A stretch of 64,000 nucleotides of DNA from Symbiodinium natans (lineage: Eukaryota; Sar; Dinophyceae; Suessiales; Symbiodiniaceae): positions 558,001-622,000 of the forward strand of contig CAJNDS010000047.1 of NCBI GenBank assembly GCA_905221605.1. Reading direction: 5' to 3'. The notes under the pieces are model-generated. The model was not told the origin of the DNA, did not search any database, and saw only the letters and a list, made by a program, of their open reading frames with translations. Positions 52,467-61,613 of this stretch are shown in pieces; the first letter of the stretch is position 1; every line of letters begins with the position of its first letter. A program made the position numbers and the translations under genes.

Positions 52467-55400
52467 CTCTCTTTCTCCAATCGAAAACTGTCCTTAGTGT
52501 CAGAAACTTACCTTCCTCTGAACACTCTTCCTTCTTGATCGTCTTCACAACCTTCATGTTGGCGAGTTTGTCAAGTTCAGCTTTTCCTGCCTCTGCATCC
52601 AATCTTTCAAGTTCCTCTTCGCTGACTTTCGGTGGTCGATCCTCATCTTCTTCTTCTCCTTCACTATCCGCTTCATATTCCTCTTCGCATTCCTTCCAGA
52701 CTCTTTCTTCCCAAAGGTCATCTTCATGATATCCTGTTTCGTCTTCCTGTTCTTCTACCTGTCCGGCGTACAACGGTGGAAATAGACTTCCTTTCGGACT
52801 TCCAGGATCAGCACTTGTAGGTGAACTTTCCGCAGTCTTTTGTTGCTTCGTTGGTGGCTCCTCAGCATCTGCTGTTTTACTAGCTTTCGCAGGTTCCTCT
52901 CTTTCTTCTCCTTCAGTTTCTCTCTTTTGTCCCCCGCCTTGGTTGGAATCCGTTGATGAACTTCGAGGTGTAGGTTGACCACTGCTCAGCAATAGATCAC
53001 TGATTGTGTCATGCTTTGAACTTTCCACATCAGATCCTGCTTCATCTCCTGCTGGCTCTGGCTCATTTTCTCCTCCTTCTTTCTCTTTGCCTGGTTCTTC
53101 CACGATTCTCGGTAACGGTGCCGCATGCGCGGTGTGCCCTAGCCTTGGGGCTTTCTTCGTCCAAGGAGAACCCTGAAGTTGAAGGGTCTCACGTGCGCGC
53201 CACGCTGGTTGTGTGCGCCGCGCAGATCTTGACGTAAAGATCCCATCTTTTGACGTAATCACGTCCATGTCCCGGTCGTCCTTTCCAACCCATATTCCGC
53301 CTGTCCACAAGGATCGATTCTTCACTCCTCCAGGCTTGGCCAGACCAAACACATACTCTCCGAAGGGTAAAATCTGCCCTTGGTATGGTCTCCCGTAGAC
53401 CAATTGGAAAGCTGTACTCTGCGTCCCTGAGTGTAGGTGGTACCTGTTGAACAACCATGTTGCGTGGTGAATTGCCCACGCTCGTAAAGCATGATCTTCA
53501 GGAATCTTTTCCCCAATCCGATCCTCGACCATTTCAATCATCGTGAGGCTTTGTCTCCTGAGGTTCTGAATGTGGCGTTCCACTCTCGCTGTTCTTCCTT
53601 TGTGGTAGGGCTTGTTTGGATACTTTCCAGCCTTGTAGCCTAACTTTTGTCGTATTGCTACAATCAAATCCAGTAAGGCTGTTGTCGCTGGCTCCACATC
53701 AATCGCAAACAGAACTTCTTCGGAAATGTAGTTCATCTCGAGAGAAAACTTCACCACTTTCTCGGCCAACTTCTTCGTCGGTGCTTTCCCCGGCACTGGA
53801 ATCGCCCACGAAAATCGAGTCCATGAATCAAGAATGATCAGACTCACACTGCTCTGACCCATGTACATGAAGTCCATCTGGATCACTGGTTTTCCTGGGT
53901 CTTCATACTTTGCTTCACTGCTTTGTGGGGTATGGTCCTGTTTCGACTTTGCTGCTGCACAGAAATCGCACCATGGTTGCATTGGCATGTGGGTTGCCAT
54001 ATGCTCTTCAATCTCTGCTTCTGTCGGTTCGGGCACTCCGGGTCTTGTTCTTGCTTTGGGCCTTTGCTTCCTCAGCCTGTCTGCAACTTCTTCTGCGTCC
54101 TCATCTCTGTTTTCGGTGAGGTAGTTGCACAGTCTCCTGAACATCTTCACCTTTGACCCTGAGACGCTCAAACCCAAATACCGACAACCTTCTCGCAGCT
54201 TCTCAATCTCACTCGTTGCTGTGAGTGACTCTCCATTCACCACAATAGTACTTCCCATGTCGAGTTCCAACTCTTGGTGTCCTCCTGCCTTTCCTTGCTG
54301 CTTCACAACTCCTTTCGGCACTGGCACCTGCAACTCTTCTGGAGCTCCTCTTTCTCTTCCAAACCATTCTGGCTCCTCTTCCATCTTCTTTTCTTCCTCC
54401 TTTGGTGCTTCTTCTGGTGCTACCTCTTCTACCAAGCACTTGTCCAGATACTCTGGTGTCCTGTGCAAGAATGTGAGAATTTCTGATCGAAAAAGCAATC
54501 CCGGTATTCGATCTTCCAAGTCGGATTTTCGCTCGAGCAATTCCGTTGCTTCAATCACTTCCCATTCGTTGCCCACCTTCACGATGGTGGTCCTGTACTT
54601 CCAAGTACCTGTCGGTGGCTTTACAAACTCAAGTCCAAAATGGCGATGGACTGGCGTTCCATTCGGTAGAAGGCTCCAATCCTTCTCTGGGACTTTACCA
54701 AAGTCATAGGCCAAAGTCACCTTGACTGCCCTGACTTGCTCGACTCCTCTAACTTCCGCTGTCAATCTCAAGCTATTCCTCTGGTATTCCACAGGCACCC
54801 GTGCCTTACCATCGGGAGATACAAGTTCCCCCGCCTGGGTTTCTTCTCCCCAGGTCTCGCCCCCTTGGCGCTGTTTGCATCCCACTGACACAAACTTCCA
54901 TCCATTTTTGAGTAGCCTTCCTAAAGACAGCAAGATGTTATTGGTGTCCGACAACACAAAGTCCTCAGTCACACTGCAGCTACTGAACTGCAAAACTGCT
55001 CGCCGCATACCTTCAACTCGCATCGCACCCCCTTGTGCGTCCTGCAACCTCAGAGAGGTTGGGGTCGAAACTTCGACGCCTGCATCCGACAATCTTCGTG
55101 GTAACAAACTCACATCTGCTCCTGAATCCAAGATCACCACATGTTGCTTTGTGTCCAACTGGACCATTCGCACATTGAGAGGTTCCGATCCTCCCTGACT
55201 CAGAGGTTCCAATCCTCCTGGAGGTCCCAATCCTCCTTGAACTCTTTCCAAGCTGTTTTCATACCATTGATACAGCTCATCACTCTCATGATCTTGTTTG
55301 TTCTCACTCTCATCCCCGATGTAGTAGCACTCTGGTCCTTGCACCTCTATCCTTCTGGTGAACCAATCACCTTCTTCTTCTGAAACTTCGCTAAGCTCAT

Positions 55401-58400
55401 AGTGCTCTGTGCCGTCAGGTGGTGTGTTCGCAATGTGATGGAAATCAATGTTCCTCACTCTCCTTATCCTGTATTGGCTCGCACTCTGCGACGGAGTAAC
55501 AGACTCGACTGTCGAGTGGGGTACCTCGGTGCTGGCCTCGCTCGCCTGCACTTCTCGAACATTGCGGTTTGGACACTCGTTTCCCCAATGTCCTCGCTGC
55601 TTGCAGAATCGGCAAACATCTCTGTCCAACTTCTTTCCTCCACCTTTCTTTCCTCCTTTGCCATGCTTTCCACCTTTCTTTCCGCCTTTCTTTCCTCCTT
55701 TGTGGAAACCTTTGCCTCGTCCTTTCTTTCCTCCTTTGTAGCTTCCTTTTCGTCCACCTTTTCTCCATTGGCGAAATCCTGCTCCAAAGCTTGACCACGA
55801 GTAGGATCCTTTTCCTCCTTTGTTTCCTTTGTTGCCTTTGTTTCCTTTTCCTCCTCCTTTCTCGTACACTGCATCCACTTCCATTGGTGCTGGTCCTTGA
55901 TCTGCATTCGAACTGCTCGCTGTGTTCTGCAAGGTCTTTTGCTTCAACACCGTCTGGTAATCCCAAGTTTTGCTGCTTTGCTCGTATGAAAGAATCGCTT
56001 GCTTCACTGACATGTAGTTTGTTCCTTCGGGCATTGTCAAAGTAAGGTGGTCTCGAATCGCCCTCGGTGAACATCGAAGCAAAACTCCCATCAACAAATC
56101 TCGATCGTAGGTCTTTCCTGAAGCGATCTCGTACTCCCGAACAAGGTTTTCCAGTGAACCAATCTGCTCCACCATGCTCTTGGCCCCATCGAAGTTGGGA
56201 AACATCCCAATCGCTTGACTGAGGGTTAGAGCTCGTTGTTTGGTGGCTGGTTGGTATTCCCAAAGCAAACTTTGATAGAGACGATACCCACATCGCTCCC
56301 TGCTCCAATTTCGAGACAGTTGCGTTGCTGCCCCCCGCATATACGAAGTCAGTATGTGGTAAAGCTTTGTCGAAAGTTCTCTCTCCACTGTAGTGAGAGT
56401 CGAAACATCGATCGGCGTTGCTCCCAGACTTTCAATCATACTTAGAGCTTCTGAGTACTGCGAATCGGCAAAACCTAGCCAATTCAGAAACTGATGTTTC
56501 CAGGTTGTAAAATCCGGTGGATGTTCTCCCGAGGCTTGTGGGTTCCAAACATCTGGTGCCTTGATCGCCTTTGTCGCACTTTCAATCCTTCGGTTCAGAT
56601 CATCCGAACTGCTTGCTTGTTGCTCCAACCTTTGTAGCGCACTCATTCCAACTTGGGTCGCCCTTGTCAATGCAGTCAGAATTTCAGAAAGTTCTGTGGG
56701 TTGTTGGGGTGGTCCATTCTGCTGCATCCCTTGCACTGCAGAAAACTGTAACACGACAAGCACACACAGCATCGCTCCTCTCTGTTGTTTTCTCACACAA
56801 GCACACGAACGCAAGTGATCTCTCCGTGCCCCTCTGCTCAAGCGCCTCCGAAAACATGAATGTTGCAATCTCCACAAACATGACTGACGACATGACTGCA
56901 AGTGCACTGTCGCTTGCAAACATCCAATGCACAACATGATCGCACCTGATACTCCAAGCATAAGCATCATTGCCATTGCTCCATTGTAATCGAATTGCAT
57001 AGTCTTGGGGTCGTAGAGGTTCTTTGCTCCTGGAATGCTGGTCCAAATCCACATCACCAATGGATCTCTTGTTCCATTCATAGTCTTGTCGGAGTAGAGG
57101 CTCTTGTTTGTACATAGGCCATAGAATTTTGATTCCTCCTGGTAGTCGATCTCTGTTTTCTCCTCCTGGTAGTCGATCTCTGCTTTCTCCTTCTGGTAGT
57201 CGACCTCATTGTCCTGACCAATCTCCCCATTCATCTTCCTCACTTCCAGGGTTTGGCTCCTCGCCCCTTTCTCGCATTCTTCTCCTTTCTGTTCTCCTCC
57301 AAGGAGAATTCGGGTAGAGCGTAGTGGCTTGCGTTGCTCCCACTCGCTTCGGTGGTGGTCCCTTTGGCTCTGGAGGTGGCGCCTTGCTTCCAGCAGGTCG
57401 TTCCTTCGGAGGTGGTCCTCTGGAACTGCTCCCTGGTTCAGCTCTCGCATCTTCCATCCTGGGTTGTAGGGTCCCAGGCCCCGTCCTGGGTTGTAGGGTC
57501 CCAGGCCCCGTGTCTCGGCTGGAACTCGCTGTTCCACTGCTTTGGCTTCGCTGGCCGTACCTGGCCCGAAAGTATGCAACTCCACGAGCAAATTCCTTGG
57601 ATTCCCTGGCTCTTGCTTCGTCTCCTGAAGGAATTGCACCGGCACGTCTTGCAGCATACTCTTCCTCATTCCGGCGGATGTGTTCCGCCACTGCTGCGTT
57701 GCTGGGTTCCCCGTCCAGCGTGTGAAGAGGAAGTTTCGTACCACACGGCATTGGGTCCGGAGGTGGACACTCTGGAGCTCGTTCTTGTCCTGGCGGTGGA
57801 CACTCTGGAGCTTGCTCTGGTTCTGGGCCCGCTGGTGGTGGCGGTGGCCCTCCTGACTTTGGAAACCGAACTGGCTCCGGCAAGGCTCGCTCCCTTGCTC
57901 GCCGTTGGATCCTTTCAGCTTCCGCTGAGAGTGCAGAGAGTCTCTCCAGCTGCCTACGCCTGCGTTGCTCAGCAGACACTTGCTGCTCTTGCAGCTCCAA
58001 GGCGATGTGCCCAGACGAAAGTGTTCTCGGCTCCCTTCTTGGTGTAGGTGGTGCCTCTTGGTACACCATTGTAGTTTCGGGGCTAGAGGAACTAGGACTC
58101 CCGATCTCCACTGGCCCGTCTGGTTCTCCTCCTTCCAAGGGAATGTAATCTCTTCCTTCCACCACTGGTCGTTCGGGCTTCTTCTTCGGCTTTGGAGGCA
58201 TATAGCTTGGTGCACTTCCACTTCCTTCAGCTGCACTGCTTGCTGAAGATCCGTAGCCTTTTCCCATGCCAACACGGTGAATTTTGATCTCCTTTCTTCG
58301 TGGCTCCATTTCTTCTTCTTGTTCCACTTCTTCCATGGGCTCTGCGGGTTCCATCGGCTCCATGGGTTCTGTGAGTTCCATGGGCTCTGTAGGTTCTGTG

Positions 58401-58500
58401 GGCTCCATTGGCTCCACAGCATCAGGGTTCCAACCCAAACCATCATCACGGCCACGAGGCATGGCTTCGGTCCCGGATGCACAGTGTGCTCCGCTACCAT
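52393..58500 (-). CDS. gag-pol: Copia 1 Gag-protease-integrase ORF
   Basis: The start is at ATG 58500, made of the last LTR base plus the TG of the primer-binding site (MVAEHTVHPG). Residues to about 430 overlap another ORF (57206-58462) and may not be meaningful protein. Then come a membrane segment (MAMMLMLGVSGAIMLCIGC), Gag (APDVWNPQASGEHPPDFTTW ... LYHILTSYMRG), a basic Gly/Lys region and the knuckle CRFCKQRGHWGNEC (from residue 963). Protease: VVILDSGADVSLLP (D1125). Integrase: PWCDFC, VIQMDFMYMG and RVERHIQNLRRQ (DDE). It runs into the RT lead region and stops at TAG 52393; RT continues in the +1 frame. Confidence 0.85.
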   Translation of the reverse strand: MVAEHTVHPGPKPCLVAVMMVWVGTLMLWSQWSPQNLQSPWNSQNPWSRWNPQSPWKKWNKKKKWSHEERRSKFTVLAWEKATDLQQAVQLKEVEVHQAICLQSRRRSPNDQWWKEEITFPWKEENQTGQWRSGVLVPLAPKLQWCTKRHHLHQEGSREHFRLGTSPWSCKSSKCLLSNAGVGSWRDSLHSQRKLKGSNGEQGSEPCRSQFGFQSQEGHRHHQRAQNQSKLQSVHRQDKNELQSVHLRTQCRVVRNFLFTRWTGNPATQQWRNTSAGMRKSMLQDVPVQFLQETKQEPGNPRNLLVELHTFGPGTASEAKAVEQRVPAETRGLGPYNPGRGLGPYNPGWKMRELNQGAVPEDHLRRNDLLEARRHLQSQRDHHRSEWEQRKPLRSTRILLGGEQKGEECEKGARSQTLEVRKMNGEIGQDNEVDYQKEKAEIDYQEEKTEIDYQEESKFYGLCTNKSLYSDKTMNGTRDPLVMWIWTSIPGAKNLYDPKTMQFDYNGAMAMMLMLGVSGAIMLCIGCLQATVHLQSCRQSCLWRLQHSCFRRRLSRGARRDHLRSCACVRKQQRGAMLCVLVVLQFSAVQGMQQNGPPQQPTELSEILTALTRATQVGMSALQRLEQQASSSDDLNRRIESATKAIKAPDVWNPQASGEHPPDFTTWKHQFLNWLGFADSQYSEALSMIESLGATPIDVSTLTTVERELSTKLYHILTSYMRGAATQLSRNWSRERCGYRLYQSLLWEYQPATKQRALTLSQAIGMFPNFDGAKSMVEQIGSLENLVREYEIASGKTYDRDLLMGVLLRCSPRAIRDHLTLTMPEGTNYMSVKQAILSYEQSSKTWDYQTVLKQKTLQNTASSSNADQGPAPMEVDAVYEKGGGKGNKGNKGNKGGKGSYSWSSFGAGFRQWRKGGRKGSYKGGKKGRGKGFHKGGKKGGKKGGKHGKGGKKGGGKKLDRDVCRFCKQRGHWGNECPNRNVREVQASEASTEVPHSTVESVTPSQSASQYRIRRVRNIDFHHIANTPPDGTEHYELSEVSEEEGDWFTRRIEVQGPECYYIGDESENKQDHESDELYQWYENSLERVQGGLGPPGGLEPLSQGGSEPLNVRMVQLDTKQHVVILDSGADVSLLPRRLSDAGVEVSTPTSLRLQDAQGGAMRVEGMRRAVLQFSSCSVTEDFVLSDTNNILLSLGRLLKNGWKFVSVGCKQRQGGETWGEETQAGELVSPDGKARVPVEYQRNSLRLTAEVRGVEQVRAVKVTLAYDFGKVPEKDWSLLPNGTPVHRHFGLEFVKPPTGTWKYRTTIVKVGNEWEVIEATELLERKSDLEDRIPGLLFRSEILTFLHRTPEYLDKCLVEEVAPEEAPKEEEKKMEEEPEWFGRERGAPEELQVPVPKGVVKQQGKAGGHQELELDMGSTIVVNGESLTATSEIEKLREGCRYLGLSVSGSKVKMFRRLCNYLTENRDEDAEEVADRLRKQRPKARTRPGVPEPTEAEIEEHMATHMPMQPWCDFCAAAKSKQDHTPQSSEAKYEDPGKPVIQMDFMYMGQSSVSLIILDSWTRFSWAIPVPGKAPTKKLAEKVVKFSLEMNYISEEVLFAIDVEPATTALLDLIVAIRQKLGYKAGKYPNKPYHKGRTARVERHIQNLRRQSLTMIEMVEDRIGEKIPEDHALRAWAIHHATWLFNRYHLHSGTQSTAFQLVYGRPYQGQILPFGEYVFGLAKPGGVKNRSLWTGGIWVGKDDRDMDVITSKDGIFTSRSARRTQPAWRARETLQLQGSPWTKKAPRLGHTAHAAPLPRIVEEPGKEKEGGENEPEPAGDEAGSDVESSKHDTISDLLLSSGQPTPRSSSTDSNQGGGQKRETEGEEREEPAKASKTADAEEPPTKQQKTAESSPTSADPGSPKGSLFPPLYAGQVEEQEDETGYHEDDLWEERVWKECEEEYEADSEGEEEDEDRPPKVSEEELERLDAEAGKAELDKLANMKVVKTIKKEECSEEGKFLTLRTVFDWRKRDGVWKRRCRIVCREFRAGAHGGDF
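57206..58462 (-). CDS. Alternate-frame 418-codon ORF overlapping the Copia 1 leader/Gag ORF
   Basis: Starts at ATG 58462 (MPRGRDDGLG). The composition is that of a real disordered protein: acidic MEPMEPAEP repeats, PPKPKKKPERPVVEGRDY, a helical QRRRRQLERLSALSAEAERI stretch and Pro-rich ends. The same DNA in the Gag frame reads as low-quality Trp/Gln/Ser-rich text, so this frame is likely the one under selection, with Gag proper starting near 57190. No domain recognised. Confidence 0.55.
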   Translation of the reverse strand: MPRGRDDGLGWNPDAVEPMEPTEPTEPMELTEPMEPMEPAEPMEEVEQEEEMEPRRKEIKIHRVGMGKGYGSSASSAAEGSGSAPSYMPPKPKKKPERPVVEGRDYIPLEGGEPDGPVEIGSPSSSSPETTMVYQEAPPTPRREPRTLSSGHIALELQEQQVSAEQRRRRQLERLSALSAEAERIQRRARERALPEPVRFPKSGGPPPPPAGPEPEQAPECPPPGQERAPECPPPDPMPCGTKLPLHTLDGEPSNAAVAEHIRRNEEEYAARRAGAIPSGDEARARESKEFARGVAYFRARYGQRSQSSGTASSSRDTGPGTLQPRTGPGTLQPRMEDARAEPGSSSRGPPPKERPAGSKAPPPEPKGPPPKRVGATQATTLYPNSPWRRTERRRMRERGEEPNPGSEEDEWGDWSGQ

Positions 58501-58634
58501 GCTAAACTTCAAGTCGCTCTTTTTCCTTGAACCGGTAAAGGCGCTGTCGGTAAAACATGAGTCACAAATCCACACATGCTCATCAACCCTTTGGGTTGGT
58601 AGGTGGGGTTCCCAGGTAGTAGAAAAACTTTACA
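58500..58634 (-). repeat. Copia 1 5' LTR
   Basis: 135 bp; followed on the minus strand by primer-binding site TGGTAGCGGAGCAC (58499-58486) and bounded by AATGC at 58635-58639. Confidence 0.95.
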
Positions 58635-58639
58635 AATGC

Positions 58640-61384
58640 GCAGGATCGTGTCTTCCCGCTGCCGGGCGCACCCGTTATGAATACAGAAGTACGATTAGCG
58701 GCCAGGCCGTACGAGCACGCTCCCAGCAGCGCTGCCAGGTGTCCGTCCGCCCCCCAAAAGGTATCACAGAGGCGCGTAAGGAAGGCGGGACCAACCGCGA
58801 GCGCAAAGATGCTGGCTCGAGTCCTCGGATCGTGCTCGTTGCTCAACGAGTCATGGGACAGGCGTAGACACTCCGCATGCCACAGCGCAGGAGTCCGGGC
58901 GTCCTCTTGGCCGGGCAGCGGAGAGTCAGGCAGCGTAGCTAACACGCCACTCAGCAGCGTTGGCGTCCATTCTTTGCGATAGGATTGTTCCTCCGCAAGC
59001 CAAAGGTTGAGGAAGCTTTGCAAGGGGTTGGAAGCCCCCGGACCCGCAGTAAGCGATGCCTGCGCAGCTTGCGTTTCGTGCTTGCCTCTGAAGACTTGGC
59101 AGACCTCCGGGTGAATGAGCTGTGCCCATGTGTCGTGCCAGTTCCCTCTCACCACTAGCCCGATAAGGAGGACAAGCACTAAATCTGTGAGAAAGCCCGG
59201 CAACCACAGTGGCTGCCGGATGGCATCAAGAGGCGAGTCTTCTAGCGGAACGCCCAATGCAACATGCTGCCTTTCCCTAGGCATGTGTAACAGAGCATCC
59301 CAAAGCGGGGTAGAGGCTCCTCCGGGCAGAACCTCAAGCTGGCTGACTCTCGGCAGTGAGGGTCGTTGCGCGAATTGGTTGTGCTGTTCATCAGTCAAGA
59401 GCAGGGCAATGGTTATATTGACTGGCTGCATGGCCTTACTTTCTCCAGGGCCGGTGAAAAGCTTCTTCGGGGCAAGGAGCTCTATAAACATGCCTGGGTA
59501 GGCCACATCCCCCTTGTCTTCTCTCAAGGTAACCAGCAAAGCAGTGCCCTTGGCCGGCACTTTACCAGCGACAGCAAACCACTTTTTAGCCCAGTCAGGG
59601 ACATCCGCCAACTCCGGTGTAAGGAGCATGACCGATGCCCTTGGGTAAACTCGATGGAGAAGGCAGATTGGCCATGTATGCGTGCCGGGCTTTATCGCCA
59701 CAGGGGTGGCGGCCCGCTTGACCGCAGCTTGCTCTGGGTAGTGATACTGTTCCGAGGGCTCCTCCTCGATTTCTGCTTCCGAGGCCATGGCTAGAAACTG
59801 ATAACCCAGCATGTCAACCAGGCGCTCTAACGACAGGTGGGGGAGCCACATACCCAAAACTAGTTTCATCGTGGGACCAAGTTCATGATACGGGGGCGGC
59901 AAATCAGCCAGATGCGGCTTGGCATCCGTCAGGAGGACTTGGGTGCAGTCAGCACGGAGACTTGCAATGCTCCGGTTCTCAGCGGAAGGTATCCGGAGAA
60001 AAGCCTCCATATCGGGGCGTCTGATTTGCCGTCCCAGCACGGAGTTGATGAAAGTTTTAGACTTATCCGAAAGCTGGACAGAGCCACACGCAACCCCCAT
60101 CAAACCTGCTCGCACTGCGCGATCCATCCGGGGGTCGGCCAAGCCGCAAATCTTTTTAGTCAATTCCTTATGCACATAATCCCCCGGCGTGAGCTGGAAT
60201 AGCTCTTCACTGTGGACAAAGTGACCATAAGAGTGTCCACCACTGCCAAGTGACTCAGGTCCAGTGAAGTAGTAGAGACGCGCTCCCGCGCCAATCGCTT
60301 GCGTCCTTGCTGCCTGGCTGGGCCGGAAGATACAAAGCTGGTCGCTCTCATGATGGACAAGACTAACAGCGTGCCGCAATTCCGAACCCAGGATATATTG
60401 CAGCATGGCCCGTGGCATGGCAACGCCGCCCAAACGTGCCTTGATGTGGACAAAATCGCCCTTGCAGTCAGGAAGCTTTTGGCGCTCATGCCAAGCGATA
60501 GCCACAGCAGCGCCCGTATACGACCCAGCAGAGAAACCCGTAACGCACAGTTTGCACTCGCCAGCTCTACCCGCGGCGAGGCCCACATGCAGAGCGGTCA
60601 GCGCAGCAGTATGTGGCATGTGCAAGTGAGCCAGGGCAGGGCACATTGTCAGGGAGGCTTCTACCGAGCTGATTCTAGCACGAACCGCCGCTGGCAGACC
60701 GCATCCTTCGACCTGAGGGTACAGAGCACGTGCCCATAGCTGGGCGGCTTGGGGCAGGAGCAACAATGCATGTGCGGCATTACCGCTGGTCGAAAGCAAC
60801 AACGGGCGTTGTGTGTCCTCATATCGGACCTTTTTGCCCTGGTTGTCCCGGACTGTTTCCATTTCTAAGCCAGTGAGTGCATAGGAATTGGCTGTGTGAA
60901 TGATGCTACCCGACACAGTGGGGGGCGTATTCTCGGCCTTCCCATTCATCCCGCTAATGAAGAGCGACCGACATTCCCCTGAGGGGGTTAGGTGAGGCTT
61001 TGGAGGCGGGTACTGGTAGGCAGGAAAGGCAAAGGCTGCCAGGGCTTGTTGCACACGCATGGCTAGTCCATCATCCCAGTATTGACTGAGGCCCAACGGC
61101 GTGACCTTTATGTCTGCGGCGAAGAGAGGCCACGGCAGATCCGCCTGGGCCAGCCAAGCATGCGCAGCGGCAGCAAGAAGAGCAAGCGGCCCAGTTGGGG
61201 TATTGGGTCGACTGCGCCATTTCGGGGTATTGGGCAGTAGATCGAGGACTGCAAACCTTCGCAGCTCTTCTGCCTCCCACCTGGCAGTGAACAAGGTGTC
61301 ATGGTCAAGCAACATCAAGACCACCCCTGGCGCAAGGACTCTGAGGACTGCCAGAATTTCGGGCCCCGCCCACGTAAAGTGCAC
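58640..61384 (-). pseudogene. Alpha/beta-hydrolase-like and helicase fusion, part upstream of the Copia insertion
   Basis: 915 codons are open from 61384. An alpha/beta-hydrolase pattern is present: nucleophile elbow CVTGFSAGSYTG (S285), an acid in HHESDQLCIF (D348) and a His in GSGGHSYGHFV (H384), in correct order and spacing for an esterase-like fold. The C-terminal end is a helicase P-loop, SVFITGAPGSGKTRSC (K911), right before the insertion. Deleting the Copia element and one AATGC copy joins codon GCA to TTT-CTA in frame with the ORF at 49690. The true N-terminus may lie beyond 61407, where a second Copia begins. The fusion of a hydrolase to an SF1 helicase is unusual. Confidence 0.65.
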
Positions 61385-61407
61385 AGAAGCTAGCCCCGCT
61401 TCCTTGG

Positions 61408-61613
61408 TGTTAATGTTAAGTGTACAGCATGTATCCAGGTACAGTGAATGGGTGCAGTAGGAAAGACACCAAATGCCCTAAGGCATGTTGAGTCTGAGCA
61501 GAACGAGTTTGACACCGGAGGCTTAGGCTCAAGAGTCGAAAGCGAGAAAAGTTGTTTTGCCTTTAGAGCGTGGTAGGAAAAGTGAGCCATGATGTTTACC
61601 ACGTTTTTCAACA
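61408..61613 (+). repeat. Copia 2 5' LTR (start inferred)
   Basis: The right end is fixed by TTTTTCAACA directly before the primer-binding site TGGTAGCGGAGCAC at 61614-61627, the same 14 bases as in Copia 1. The left end is placed at TGTTAATGTT (61408), where the helicase-gene coding stops. The other LTR is outside the window. Confidence 0.55.

Larger units (their letters stand above)
49691..58634 (-). mobile_element. Copia (Ty1-copia) retrotransposon, 8,944 bp, very young
   Basis: Two 135-bp LTRs (49691-49825; 58500-58634) appear identical. On the plus strand they read TGCTAAACTT...AACTTTACA. The 5-bp target duplication AATGC lies at 49686-49690 and 58635-58639. On the coding (minus) strand the 5' LTR is followed at once by TGGTAGCGGAGCAC (primer-binding site), and the 3' LTR is preceded by AAGGCGGGG (polypurine tract). 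Domain order Gag, protease, integrase, RT, RNase H defines Copia. It sits inside the helicase gene in the same orientation. Confidence 0.95.

Noticed and set aside
61515-61536. GGCTTAGGCTCAAG resembling the end of the dinoflagellate spliced leader
   Set aside because: Only the last bases match and the rest of the leader is absent; it also lies inside the inferred Copia 2 LTR.
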